From the NCBI RefSeq assembly GCF_019931675.1, contig NZ_CP082922.1:2619001-2683000 (forward strand): DNA of 64,000 nucleotides, given 5' to 3'. This document shows, in pieces, positions 38,220 through 46,351 of this stretch. A program made the translations under genes and the position numbers. The notes below the pieces were generated by a model. That model made no database searches, was not told the DNA's origin, and was given only the letters and a program-made list of their open reading frames with translations. The first letter of the stretch is position 1; every line of letters starts with the position of its first letter. Source of the stretch: Nocardioides rotundus. GTDB lineage: Bacteria; Actinomycetota; Actinomycetes; Propionibacteriales; Nocardioidaceae.

Positions 38220-38753
38220 CTAGCACGACGAGCGGGAGGTGACCCGCACCGAGTCCACGCCGTCCTGTCGATAGTGCCGCTCGCCTTGCCGGTAGTAGAT
38301 GCGCACTGCTCGCGCGGAACCATCACCAGACACCGCACGCAGGCCGGTCCACAGCGTCACGACCTCGTTCGGTCCCAAGACCGTGCGCGAGGCAGATCGG
38401 CCCGTCGCGAACTCTTGACGGAGATCACGGCCGAGGGGCGGCCAGCCGTCAGCGACCACCTGACTGTTGGGCGTCGAGGCAACCACCTGTGAACCGACAA
38501 CCTCCATGCCGCGTGCTCCAGCCAGTCCCACGCGGGTGATGACGACATCGGAATCGGTCACGTTGCGCAGATCCATGGCTCCGAACGTCTTCGCCCCGTC
38601 CTTCCCCCGGGGCACGCAGATGCTGCCAGGGGTTCGTCCGACGTCGAGGGCAGACCCTTCACCAGGTGTCCCGGTCCCGGGCCCGCTGGACTCGGTGCAG
38701 CTCAGCAGGGCGAGGCAGCAAAGGACCGCCAACCCGATCGCCGTTGCTTTCAC
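38220..38753 (-). CDS. putative lipoprotein of unknown function
   Basis: 177 residues from the GTG at 38753. Signal: KATAIGLAVLCCLALLSC with lipobox LLSC. The mature part contains one beta-rich domain with 'ICVPRGKDGAKTFGAMDLRN' and 'VVITRVGLAGARGMEVVGSQ' and a terminal Cys. The start overlaps the stop of the upstream secreted-protein gene by 4 bp (GTGA), so the two are translationally coupled and probably work together at the cell surface. Not recognised as a known family. Base composition is intermediate between the island and the chromosome. Confidence 0.72.
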   Translation of the reverse strand: MKATAIGLAVLCCLALLSCTESSGPGTGTPGEGSALDVGRTPGSICVPRGKDGAKTFGAMDLRNVTDSDVVITRVGLAGARGMEVVGSQVVASTPNSQVVADGWPPLGRDLRQEFATGRSASRTVLGPNEVVTLWTGLRAVSGDGSARAVRIYYRQGERHYRQDGVDSVRVTSRSSC

Positions 38754-40030
38754 CAGTTCTTCGGCTTCATGGCGATGACCCGAGGAGAACCCGCTGGCTT
38801 ATCTCGCTGCCCGCATAGACGCCCTGGCTTCACGAACTTCCAGTACTGGAAGGCGTCGGAACGAAAGCCCGTCCTGCTGGACAAATCGATACCAATCGCT
38901 CCACCAAGTTTGGCCCCATTAAGCCATACCATAGCATTGCTCGATCTTTTCGAAGATTCCGAGCCAGCCGAACGGTACCTGACACAGTGAGTTGCACTCG
39001 GAAATGCTACGTTGCGGTGGCGTGTACCACCCTGATGTCGGATGGCTTTAACGCGAAAGGTGAAGGACGGGCCAGGGCTCCGCACCGTTGTGCAATATTT
39101 CCCGTACGAGAAGAGAGTGTCCAAGTATCTGGACTTGGGTTTCTTGTACAGTGGCCACCCAACCCCCAAAGTACGTTCTCGGGTGACGGTCCCGCTCCTC
39201 GAGAACGACCCATACTTTCCGCTGAAGGAAACCCCGACACCGAGAGAACTGTCTGCCGTCCCCGCGTAGGTAAAGCGAATTTGTTTCCCTACACCTCGAC
39301 TGAAAGCGTTTCCCACGTTAACCCATCGGTCGCCCAACTTCTTGACCAGTCGTGTGCCAGTAACGGGGCAGCCGTTCGGGAACCCAGCCGCTGCAGACGT
39401 TGTGGACCTAGCAGCATCGCGACGATCACTCTCGGACAAAGACACACCTCGACTTGTCACATGAACCGACTTTGTCGGCATCTCAAGCATCTCAGACCCA
39501 GGTGACGCGTCTGGAGTTCCCCTCTTTGTGAGGGTCAAGTTCACTTTTTCGCTGGCAACAACGCCGGCATCACTAAGCTCGACCACACCGTCCCCCGCCG
39601 ACTTCGAGGTGCCACCCACCAGAGTGAGACTGTAGGAAGACTGGGAACCGTCCGCACCTCGTGCGACGACGTCCACGTCGAAGGACCCACCACTAACCAT
39701 ACGGCCAACAGCGTCGCTGGCCGCTAAAGCGAAGCGTCCGGCGCTATCCGTACGACTCTGCGCGATAGTGCGCAATTCGAATGTCGACCCTTCATCCATC
39801 GTAGAAAGCGTATCGACCGACGGCCAAAGTTGCGCCTCGACCGCCACACCACTCAGCGGGCGCCCTCCCTCGCTCATTACTTGCCAACGACGAGGGGGCG
39901 CTGCGGCGGTGGCTCGACGGAGTCCTCCAAGCCAAAGCCGCCACCCAGAACCAACGACAAAACAGCCGCAAAAGCCGATCGCATATCTTCCCCTGTCCCG
40001 AGAACTTATCAAGGAGTCTAGGGTAGGCAT
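38750..40030 (-). CDS. secreted protein of unknown function, probably frameshifted at the signal peptide
   Basis: The open frame runs from an ATG at 40030 to 38750 (426 residues), but the true start is doubtful. A better start at 39984 (RBS AGGGGAAG, signal peptide MRSAFAAVLSLVLGGGFGLE) is in another frame and stops at TAA after 35 codons; that stop overlaps an ATG at 39877 that opens the present frame (MSEGGRPLSGVAVEAQLWPS). One missing base near the C5 run at about 39894 would join signal peptide and mature protein. The first domain resembles a CnaB/carboxypeptidase-regulatory beta-sandwich; the rest has 'NVGNAFSRGVGKQIRFTYAG' and several cysteines. Lower GC and different codon use suggest transfer. 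Coupled to the downstream lipoprotein. Confidence 0.65.
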   Translation of the reverse strand: MPTLDSLISSRDRGRYAIGFCGCFVVGSGWRLWLGGLRRATAAAPPRRWQVMSEGGRPLSGVAVEAQLWPSVDTLSTMDEGSTFELRTIAQSRTDSAGRFALAASDAVGRMVSGGSFDVDVVARGADGSQSSYSLTLVGGTSKSAGDGVVELSDAGVVASEKVNLTLTKRGTPDASPGSEMLEMPTKSVHVTSRGVSLSESDRRDAARSTTSAAAGFPNGCPVTGTRLVKKLGDRWVNVGNAFSRGVGKQIRFTYAGTADSSLGVGVSFSGKYGSFSRSGTVTRERTLGVGWPLYKKPKSRYLDTLFSYGKYCTTVRSPGPSFTFRVKAIRHQGGTRHRNVAFPSATHCVRYRSAGSESSKRSSNAMVWLNGAKLGGAIGIDLSSRTGFRSDAFQYWKFVKPGRLCGQRDKPAGSPRVIAMKPKNW

Positions 40031-40056
40031 CCTTCTCGAGCAACAGGCAGAATCCG

Positions 40057-40671
40057 TCAGTCGCAGTTGTCGCACTGCCCGGAGGCGGGCAGCGCCATGA
40101 AGCACCGGTCGCAGATCTTGGGCATCACATCGGTCTTGGCGACCCGCGGCGTGGGCGCGGCGCGCGTGCCGGCAGGGCGCGGCGCGCGGCTGCGGCCCGC
40201 GGCGGCGGACGTCGTACGGCGCGGCGCAACGGCCGAGGGCATCGGGCCGGGCTCGCCGCCGCCCTCGGGCAGCGTCGCGCCGAACCAGCGATAGCAGTCC
40301 AGCCGCTCGGAGGCGGCGTGCGCGTCGGGGTCGGCGGGCTCGGCGCCGCCGCGAAGGAACTGCACGCGGCCGGCGTAGCCGGAGGCGACGCGGCCGGACT
40401 GGTCCACGCACAGCGAGGCCAGGAACGGCTCGCGACGGTCGACGTTGTCCTGCATCGTCCGGTAGAGCACGTCCCCGAGCCAGTGCCGGGGCTGCTGCCG
40501 GGTGCGGATCCGGCTGCGCTCCTGCACCCACTCGGCGAGCTCGGCGGAGGTGATGGTGGCGTGGTAGGTCCCCGCGAGCTCCTCCAGCCTCATCCGTGCG
40601 GCCAGCGCCCAGGTGGCGTGTGCGTCCTCGCGGCCGAGCGTCGCGGCCTCGGTCCAGGGAACCTCACTCAC
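40057..40671 (-). CDS. hypothetical protein with C-terminal zinc ribbon
   Basis: 204 residues from the GTG at 40671 (SEVPWTEAATLGREDAHATW). The N-terminal ~130 residues are helical with 'TSAELAEWVQERSRIRTRQQ' and 'WLGDVLYRTMQDNVDRREPF'. A disordered Arg/Pro/Ala linker follows, and the last 20 residues ('ICDRCFMALPASGQCDNC') form a CxxC-x10-CxxC zinc ribbon. It lies 11 bp downstream of pspAB on the same strand and is probably the last gene of the pspA operon. Some DNA- or protein-binding role is possible; no function is known. Confidence 0.78.
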   Translation of the reverse strand: MSEVPWTEAATLGREDAHATWALAARMRLEELAGTYHATITSAELAEWVQERSRIRTRQQPRHWLGDVLYRTMQDNVDRREPFLASLCVDQSGRVASGYAGRVQFLRGGAEPADPDAHAASERLDCYRWFGATLPEGGGEPGPMPSAVAPRRTTSAAAGRSRAPRPAGTRAAPTPRVAKTDVMPKICDRCFMALPASGQCDNCD

Positions 40672-40682
40672 ATCCAGCGATT

Positions 40683-41282
40683 CTAGGTCAGGCCGGGCGC
40701 ATCCCACAGGGCGAGCCAGCGCTGCTGGTCCGGCTCGACCGGCACCTCGCCGGCGACCAGGTCGCGCACCCGCAGCTCGAGCAGGGTGTCCCGGGTCTGC
40801 CCGCCGCCGGGCCGCGGCGCGAAGGGATAGAAGGTGCCCTGCTTGTAGAGGTAGACCAGCCCGAACCGCTCGCCGCCGACCCCGGTGAACGGCAGCATCG
40901 TGCACAGCAGCCCGGTGTCGAAGCCGGCCTTTTCGAGCGTGGTGTTGACCGCGTGCAGCTCGGTGACCAGGCCCGCGACGTCGGCGGGCCCGTCGGCGCT
41001 GCCCAGGTCACGGCGCACGACCAGCCAGGTGTAGCCGAAGTCATCGGTGGTGAACACGACGTCGTCGGGGACGTCCGGGTCGTCGTCGAGCATCCGGCGG
41101 ATCTCGTCCTCGACCTGGGCGGCGGCCGCGCCGCTGCCTGCGCGGAAGCACACCGTGCCGACCCCGGCGGGCCGGAACCCCGCGGCCTCCAGGCCGATCG
41201 AGGCCGAGGGTACGGCGAACAGCGCGTCCAGGTCGGGTCGCCGCGGCTGGCTGCGTCCGGTCAGCGCGCTCCAGAACTTCAC
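40683..41282 (-). CDS. pspAB: PspA-associated protein PspAB
   Basis: 199 residues from the GTG at 41282 (KFWSALTGRSQPRRPDLDAL). The order 'LFAVPSASIGLEAAGFRPAG', 'VVFTTDDFGYTWLVVRR', 'LVTELHAVNTTLEKAGF' and 'LLCTMLPF' matches the actinobacterial PspAB family, encoded next to pspA and htpX. The biochemical role is not known; the family is tied to the envelope-stress response by context. It follows htpX by 11 bp and precedes the zinc-ribbon gene. Confidence 0.88.
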   Translation of the reverse strand: MKFWSALTGRSQPRRPDLDALFAVPSASIGLEAAGFRPAGVGTVCFRAGSGAAAAQVEDEIRRMLDDDPDVPDDVVFTTDDFGYTWLVVRRDLGSADGPADVAGLVTELHAVNTTLEKAGFDTGLLCTMLPFTGVGGERFGLVYLYKQGTFYPFAPRPGGGQTRDTLLELRVRDLVAGEVPVEPDQQRWLALWDAPGLT

Positions 41283-41293
41283 CGGCTCGCTCC

Positions 41294-42211
41294 TCAGGTC
41301 GGGCGGGAGAGCTCGGCCTCGATCCGGGCGAGCTGCTCGAGCCGCTGCTGCAGCGGCGGGTGGGTGGCGGTGAGGGTCTTCAGCGTCATGCCCGAGACCG
41401 CCGGGGCGATGAAGAAGGCGTTCATCGCCTTGTTCGCCCGCAGGTCCCGCTGCGGCGTCGCCGCGATCTCCCCGCTGATCTTCTGCAGCGCCGACGCCAG
41501 CGCGCCGGGCTTCTGGGTGAGGTAGGCCCCGGCCCGGTCCGCGCTGAGCTCGCGGTAGCGCGAGAGCAGCCGGGTGAGGAAGAAGCTGATCGCGTAGACG
41601 ACCAGCGAGACCGCGAGCACGATGAGGAAGGCCGGCAGCCCGCCGTTGTTGCCCCGGCGCCCGCCGACGGCACCCCACTGGGCGCCGCGGGTGAGCATCC
41701 CGGCGACGATCCCGGCCGAGGAGGCCAGGGTCATCACCAGCACGTCGCGGTGGGCGACGTGCGAGAGCTCGTGGGAGAGCACCGCCTCGAGCTCCTCGGG
41801 GGTGAGCTTGCCCATGATCCCCGTGGTCACGCACACCACCGCGCGCTCGGGCGACCGACCGGTCGCGAACGCGTTCGGCATCGACAGGTCGGCGATCCCG
41901 ACGCGGGGCTTGGGCATGTCGGCCTGGGCGCAGAGCCGGTCGATCATCCCGTGCAGCTCGGGTGCCTCCTCGGGGGTGACCTCGCGGGCGCGCATCGCGC
42001 GCATCGCCACCTTGTCCGAGGACCACCACTGGTAGAACGCGATGCCGATGCCGACCAGGCCGATGATCGGCACCAGCCCGCCGTAGCCCGAGCTCCCGGC
42101 GAGGAACATCAGCGTGACGATCAGCGCCACGAAGAGCGCCCCGAGCAGGAACATCACCGTGGTCATCCGGACGGTGAGGCCGGTGTCGCGGATGAAGCGT
42201 GACTGCGCCAT
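41294..42211 (-). CDS. htpX: zinc metalloprotease HtpX
   Basis: 305-residue membrane M48 protease. Two N-terminal membrane segments (about residues 16-38 and 45-62) precede the zinc motif 'SHELSHVAHRD' (His147, Glu148, His151). A third/fourth membrane region ('FLIVLAVSLVVYAISFFLTR') and the Glu-containing 'YRELSADRAGAYLTQ' follow. HtpX degrades damaged membrane proteins at the inner face of the membrane. It lies between pspA and pspAB, the normal setting for the actinobacterial envelope-stress operon. Confidence 0.95.
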   Translation of the reverse strand: MAQSRFIRDTGLTVRMTTVMFLLGALFVALIVTLMFLAGSSGYGGLVPIIGLVGIGIAFYQWWSSDKVAMRAMRAREVTPEEAPELHGMIDRLCAQADMPKPRVGIADLSMPNAFATGRSPERAVVCVTTGIMGKLTPEELEAVLSHELSHVAHRDVLVMTLASSAGIVAGMLTRGAQWGAVGGRRGNNGGLPAFLIVLAVSLVVYAISFFLTRLLSRYRELSADRAGAYLTQKPGALASALQKISGEIAATPQRDLRANKAMNAFFIAPAVSGMTLKTLTATHPPLQQRLEQLARIEAELSRPT

Positions 42212-42236
42212 CGACGCCCTCAGCGGGTGCGGCCGG

Positions 42237-43016
42237 TCACGGCTTGTCGCCGTCCTCGACCGTCTTCTGACGCTCGGACTCGACGATCGCGTCGCCGCCG
42301 CTGCCGCCGGCCTCGATCTGGTGGCTCTGCTTCATCCTCGCCAGCTCCGCCTCGACGTCGGACTGGGAGCTCATCGACTCCAGCTCACGGGAGATGTCGT
42401 CGCCGCGGTTGAGGGAGGTCACGTCGTCGAGCGCGCCGGAGGCGATCAGCTCGTCCACCGCGCCGGCCCGGGCCTGCATCGCCGCGGTCTTGTCCTCGGC
42501 CCGCTGGATCGCCTGGCCCACGTCGCCCATCTCGTCGCCGATGCCGGTGACCGCGTCGTTGATCTTGGTCTGCGCCTCGGCCGCGGTGTAGGTCGCCTTG
42601 ATCGTCTCCTTGCGGGTGCGGAAGGCCTCGACCTTGGCCTGCAGTCGCTGCTGGGCCAAGACGAGCTTCTCCTCCTCGCCCTGGAGGGAGGCGTGCTGGG
42701 TCTGCAGGTCGCTGATCTGGGAGGTCAGGCCGGACTTGCGGGTCAGCGCCTCGCGGGCGAGGTCCTCGCGGTCCATGTCGATGGCCTTCTGCGCCTGCTG
42801 GGTCAGCTTGTCCGACTGCGACTCCAGCTGCTTGATCTGGATCTCCACGCGCTTGCGGCTGGTCGCGACGTCGGCCACGCCACGGCGTACCTTCTGCAGC
42901 AGCTCGGTCTGGCGCTGGTAGCTGTAGTCGAGCGTCTCGCGCGGGTCCTCGGCCCGGTCCAGGGCCCGGTTCGCCTTGGACCGGAAGATCAGCGTCATGC
43001 GCTTCCACAAACTCAT
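42237..43016 (-). CDS. pspA: phage shock protein A (PspA/IM30 family)
   Basis: 259-residue coiled-coil ESCRT-III-like membrane-remodelling protein. The amphipathic N-terminal helix 'MSLWKRMTLIFRSKANRALD' is followed by 'AEDPRETLDYSYQRQTELLQ' and a long heptad-rich region to about residue 215, then a short acidic tail. PspA coats and protects the stressed cytoplasmic membrane. First gene of pspA-htpX-pspAB-zinc ribbon; divergent from the DUF3043 membrane protein, with 136 bp between starts that must contain both promoters. Confidence 0.96.
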   Translation of the reverse strand: MSLWKRMTLIFRSKANRALDRAEDPRETLDYSYQRQTELLQKVRRGVADVATSRKRVEIQIKQLESQSDKLTQQAQKAIDMDREDLAREALTRKSGLTSQISDLQTQHASLQGEEEKLVLAQQRLQAKVEAFRTRKETIKATYTAAEAQTKINDAVTGIGDEMGDVGQAIQRAEDKTAAMQARAGAVDELIASGALDDVTSLNRGDDISRELESMSSQSDVEAELARMKQSHQIEAGGSGGDAIVESERQKTVEDGDKP

Positions 43017-43152
43017 GGGTGGCCTTTCCTCGCGTCGCTCGTCACGACGCTCTCGGTGCGCCGGCTCCCCCGCCGGCTGGTGCTCCTCCACCCTAGGCCG
43101 AAACCCAAGTGGGGGCGAGCAGTGGGCAGTGCCCACCGGATAGTGTCGGGGC

Positions 43153-43746
43153 GTGTTCCGCCGCCAGAAGCCCGAGCCAGAGCCCGAGACGTCCACCACC
43201 CCGGCGGACGAGGGCGTGACCGGCAAGGGCCGCCCCACCCCGAAGCGCCGCGACGCCGAGGCCGCGGCCAAGGCCCGCGCCAAGGCTCCCCGCACCCGCA
43301 AGGAGCAGGCGGCCGCCCGTCGCGAGCAGCGGGCCAAGGCCAACGAGCGGGTCCGCGAGGCGATGCGGACCGGCGACGACAAGAACCTCCCGGCTCGGGA
43401 CAAGGGGCCGGTGCGCCGCTTCATCCGGGACTTCGTCGACGTCCGGCTCTCCTACGTCGAGCTGCTGCTGCCGCTGCTGGTGATCTACCTGGTGCTGGGC
43501 TGGACCGGCAGCACCGCCGCGGCCGGGTGGGCCAACGCGGTCCTGCTCGCCCTGCTCCTGCTGGTCGCCATCGACCTGGTGATCATGCGCTTCCGCCTGC
43601 GGCGCGAGCTGACCCGGCGCTTCCCGGACGCCCCGCTGAAGGGGACGACGTCCTACGCCGTCACCCGGTCGCTGCAGATGAAGTTCATGCGCCTGCCCAA
43701 GGCGCAGGTGAAGATGGGCCAGAAGCTGCCCGAGCGCTACACCTGA
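43153..43746 (+). CDS. DUF3043 family membrane protein
   Basis: 197 residues from a GTG at 43153. A basic, Lys/Arg/Ala-rich cytoplasmic region (1-95, with 'GRPTPKRRDAEAAAKARAKA') is followed by the conserved 'GPVRRFIRDFVDVRLSYVEL', two membrane segments ('LLLPLLVIYLVLGW' and 'ANAVLLALLLLVAIDLVIM') and 'RFPDAPLKGTTSYAVTRSLQ'. This is the DUF3043 family, found throughout actinobacteria with unknown function. Its 3' end converges on paaE with only 7 bp between stops. Confidence 0.9.
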   Translation: MFRRQKPEPEPETSTTPADEGVTGKGRPTPKRRDAEAAAKARAKAPRTRKEQAAARREQRAKANERVREAMRTGDDKNLPARDKGPVRRFIRDFVDVRLSYVELLLPLLVIYLVLGWTGSTAAAGWANAVLLALLLLVAIDLVIMRFRLRRELTRRFPDAPLKGTTSYAVTRSLQMKFMRLPKAQVKMGQKLPERYT

Positions 43747-43753
43747 GCCGCGC

Positions 43754-44824
43754 TCAGGCGTCGTAGTCGAGCTCGACCCGCGCCGAGGTCGGGTGGGACT
43801 GGCAGGTGAGGACGTAGCCCGCCTCGACCTCCTCGGGCTCCAGCGCCCAGTTGGCGTCCATCTCGACGCTGCCCTCCACCAGCAGCGCCCGGCAGGTGCC
43901 GCACACGCCGCCCTTGCAGGCGAACGGCAGGTCCGAGCGCACGGCGAGCGCCGCCTCCAGGACCGGCGGGCCGTCGGGAGGCAGCGCCAGCTCGGTGGTG
44001 CGGCCCTCGAGCCGCAGCCGCACCGTCGCGGCCCCCTCCGGGTCGCCTTCCAGCGCCTCGGTCCGGGCCCGCGCCGGCCGCGCGACGGGCTCGGCGTGGA
44101 AGAGCTCGGTGTGCACCGAGGTCGCCCCGAGCGCGACCAGCTCGTCGCGCAGCGCGAGCACCATCTCCTGCGGGCCGCAGAGGAACCAGTCGTCCACCTC
44201 GCCCGCGTCGCCGATCAGCGGCATCAGCCGGCGCAGCCGCTCGGCGTCCAGCCGGCCGGAGAGCAGCTCCACGTCCTGCTGCTCGCGGGAGAGCACGTGG
44301 AGCACCTGCACCCGGTCAGGGAAGGCGTCCTTCAGCGCGGCGATCTCGTCCAGGAACATCACCGAGCGGTGGGTCCGGTTCGCCACCACGAGGGTGACGT
44401 GCGAGCGCGGCTCGGTCTCCAGCACGGCGCCCGCGATGGAGAGCACCGGGGTGATGCCGGAGCCGGCCGCGATGCCGACGTACCGCCGCGCCCGGTTCGG
44501 GTCCGGCGCCGGTCCGAAGCTGCCCGACGGCGTCATCACCTGCAGGGCGTCGCCCACCTTCAGGCCGGGCAGCACGCCCTCGCTGAAGGCGCCGCCCGGC
44601 AGTTGCTTGACCCCGATCCGCCACACGCCCGTGGACGGCGCGACGCACAGCGAGTAGGAGCGGCGGACGCCGTCCTCCCCCACGAGCGTCAGGTGCTGGC
44701 CGGGCCGGAAGGCATAGCGCTCGCGCAGCTCCTCGGGCACGTCCAGGGTGAGGGCGACCGCGTCGTCGGTCAGCGGGTCGATGGCGGCGATCCGGAGCGG
44801 ATGCACCTCGGGCCGGGCGGCCAT
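43754..44824 (-). CDS. paaE: 1,2-phenylacetyl-CoA epoxidase, reductase subunit PaaE
   Basis: 356-residue electron-transfer subunit passing electrons from NADPH to the PaaAC di-iron centre. A ferredoxin-reductase FAD/NAD(P)H module (residues ~8-240; 'FRPGQHLTLVGEDGVRRSYS', 'GIAAGSGITPVLSIAGAVL', 'DDWFLCGPQEMVLALRDEL') is fused to a C-terminal plant-type 2Fe-2S ferredoxin with 'CKGGVCGTCRALL' and a fourth Cys in 'YVLTCQSHP'. The start overlaps the paaD stop by one base. Last gene of paaABCDE. Confidence 0.96.
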   Translation of the reverse strand: MAARPEVHPLRIAAIDPLTDDAVALTLDVPEELRERYAFRPGQHLTLVGEDGVRRSYSLCVAPSTGVWRIGVKQLPGGAFSEGVLPGLKVGDALQVMTPSGSFGPAPDPNRARRYVGIAAGSGITPVLSIAGAVLETEPRSHVTLVVANRTHRSVMFLDEIAALKDAFPDRVQVLHVLSREQQDVELLSGRLDAERLRRLMPLIGDAGEVDDWFLCGPQEMVLALRDELVALGATSVHTELFHAEPVARPARARTEALEGDPEGAATVRLRLEGRTTELALPPDGPPVLEAALAVRSDLPFACKGGVCGTCRALLVEGSVEMDANWALEPEEVEAGYVLTCQSHPTSARVELDYDA

Positions 44825-45309
44825 CAGATGGCCTTGAAGTGGTCGAACGGCTCCTTGCACGCCTGGCACACCCACAGCGACTTGCAGGCGGTCGAGCCGA
44901 ACCGGCTGGACTCCCGGGTGTCGGGGCTGCCGCACTGCGGGCAGCGCACGCTGAGAGTGAGGGGTACGACGTCGTCGGCCGGCCGCGGTCCGGGCGGGGC
45001 GATCCCGTAGCCCTCGAGCTTCTCCCGCGCCTCCTCGGTCATCCAGTCGGTGGTCCACGCGGGCGCCAGCACGAACTCCACGCACACCCGGCGGTAGCCC
45101 GCGTCGGTGAGGGTGTCGATCAGGTCCTGCCGGATGGCCTCCATCGCCGGGCAGCCGGAGTAGGTCGGGGTGATCCGGATGTGCACCCGGCCCTGGTCGT
45201 CCTCGGTGACGTCGCGCAGGATCCCGAGGTCCTCGATCGTGACGACCGGGATCTCCGGGTCGGGTACGCCGGCCGCCAGCGCCCACGCGTGCGTCCGCTC
45301 CATGGTCAC
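44824..45309 (-). CDS. paaD: 1,2-phenylacetyl-CoA epoxidase maturation subunit PaaD
   Basis: 161 residues from a GTG at 45309 overlapping the paaC stop (GTGA); an ATG at 45303 is also possible. The MIP18/SufT-like domain has 'VPDPEIPVVTIEDLGILRDV' and 'ITPTYSGCPAMEAIRQDL'. The C-terminus carries a four-cysteine zinc site ('VRCPQCGSPDT', 'WVCQACKEPFDHFK'). PaaD is thought to act in metal-centre assembly for the epoxidase. Confidence 0.94.
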   Translation of the reverse strand: MTMERTHAWALAAGVPDPEIPVVTIEDLGILRDVTEDDQGRVHIRITPTYSGCPAMEAIRQDLIDTLTDAGYRRVCVEFVLAPAWTTDWMTEEAREKLEGYGIAPPGPRPADDVVPLTLSVRCPQCGSPDTRESSRFGSTACKSLWVCQACKEPFDHFKAI

Positions 45310-46067
45310 CACGTCGCCCCCGGGTGCGACCGGGTGAGGTGCTGCATCTCGGCGAGCAGGTAGCCCATCTGCTCGGTGTGCCGGCCCTCGCGGCCGCGGG
45401 CGACGGCGGGCGGCGTCTCGGGCACGCTCAGCGTGGCGCGCTCCAGCACCTCGCCGACCCGGCGCAGCACCGGCTCGCGCAGGGTGGCCGGGTCGACCGC
45501 CGTACCGTCCTCGACCAGGCCGGAGCCGAGGTGGGAGCCGTCGAAGAGCTCGGCGGCCCAGCCCCACTCGGCGTCCAGCGCGGCCTGCATCCGGCGGTGG
45601 CTCTCCTCGGTGCCGTCCCCCAGCCGCAGCGTCCACAGCCGGGCGTGGTCGACGTGGTAGTCGACCTCCTTGACCGCCTTCGCCGCGATCGCCGCCAGCG
45701 TGGGGTCGGTGCTGCCGCGCAGGGCGGTCCACAGCTCGTGCTGCCAGGTCGCGAAGAGCAGCAGCCGGGCGATGGCCACGCCGAAGTCGGTCTGCTCGCG
45801 CTCGACCAGGCACACGTTGGTGAAGTCCCGCTCGTCGCGCCAGTAGGCCAGGTCGTCCTCGGTGCGGCCGCGGCCCTCGAGGTCGCCGGCGTGACCGAGC
45901 AGCATCCGGGCCTGCCCGAGCTGGTCCAGCCCGATGTTGGCCAGGGCCACGTCCTCCTCCAGCTCGGGGGCGCGGCTGACCCACCAGCCCATCCGCTGCG
46001 CGGAGATCAGCGAGTCGTCGCCCAGCGCCAGGACGTGCCGCACGCGGGGGTCGTCGGGGAGGCTCAC
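45306..46067 (-). CDS. paaC: 1,2-phenylacetyl-CoA epoxidase structural subunit PaaC
   Basis: 253-residue ferritin-like partner of PaaA. It starts with a GTG at 46067 overlapping the paaB stop. 'ALGDDSLISAQRMGWWVSRA', 'ANIGLDQLGQARMLLGHAGD', 'DLAYWRDERDFTNVCLVERE' and 'KEVDYHVDHARLWTLRLGDG' are characteristic. PaaC forms the AC heterodimer with PaaA but has no active di-iron site of its own. Length is normal. Confidence 0.95.
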   Translation of the reverse strand: MSLPDDPRVRHVLALGDDSLISAQRMGWWVSRAPELEEDVALANIGLDQLGQARMLLGHAGDLEGRGRTEDDLAYWRDERDFTNVCLVEREQTDFGVAIARLLLFATWQHELWTALRGSTDPTLAAIAAKAVKEVDYHVDHARLWTLRLGDGTEESHRRMQAALDAEWGWAAELFDGSHLGSGLVEDGTAVDPATLREPVLRRVGEVLERATLSVPETPPAVARGREGRHTEQMGYLLAEMQHLTRSHPGATW

Positions 46068-46351
46068 AGGTGCTCCACGCCCTCGGGGATGTCGTAGAAC
46101 GTGGGGTGGCGGTAGACCTTGTCGCCCGCGGGGTCGAAGAAGGAGTCGCGCTCGTCGGGGCTCGAGGCGACCACCTCGGCCGCGGGCACCACCCAGATCG
46201 AGACGCCCTCGCTGCGCCGGGTGTAGAGGTCGCGGGCGTTGCGCAGCGCGAGCTCGGCGTCGGCGGCGTGCAGCGAGCCGACGTGCACGTGGGACAGGCC
46301 GCGCCGGGAGCGGACGAAGACCTCCCACAGCGGGGTGGTGGGCGTGCTCAT
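46064..46351 (-). CDS. paaB: 1,2-phenylacetyl-CoA epoxidase subunit PaaB
   Basis: 95-residue PaaB: '[20 protein letters not shown]', '[19 protein letters not shown]' and '[20 protein letters not shown]' cover almost the entire protein and match the family. PaaB bridges PaaAC heterodimers in the epoxidase. The ATG overlaps the paaA stop by four bases and the end overlaps paaC, so the cassette is tightly coupled. Confidence 0.95.
   Translation of the reverse strand: MSTPTTPLWEVFVRSRRGLSHVHVGSLHAADAELALRNARDLYTRRSEGVSIWVVPAAEVVASSPDERDSFFDPAGDKVYRHPTFYDIPEGVEHL

Noticed and set aside
38987..39505. Plus-strand open frame of 172 codons in the low-GC island
   Set aside because: No ribosome-binding site or domain; it is antisense to the better-supported secreted protein frame.
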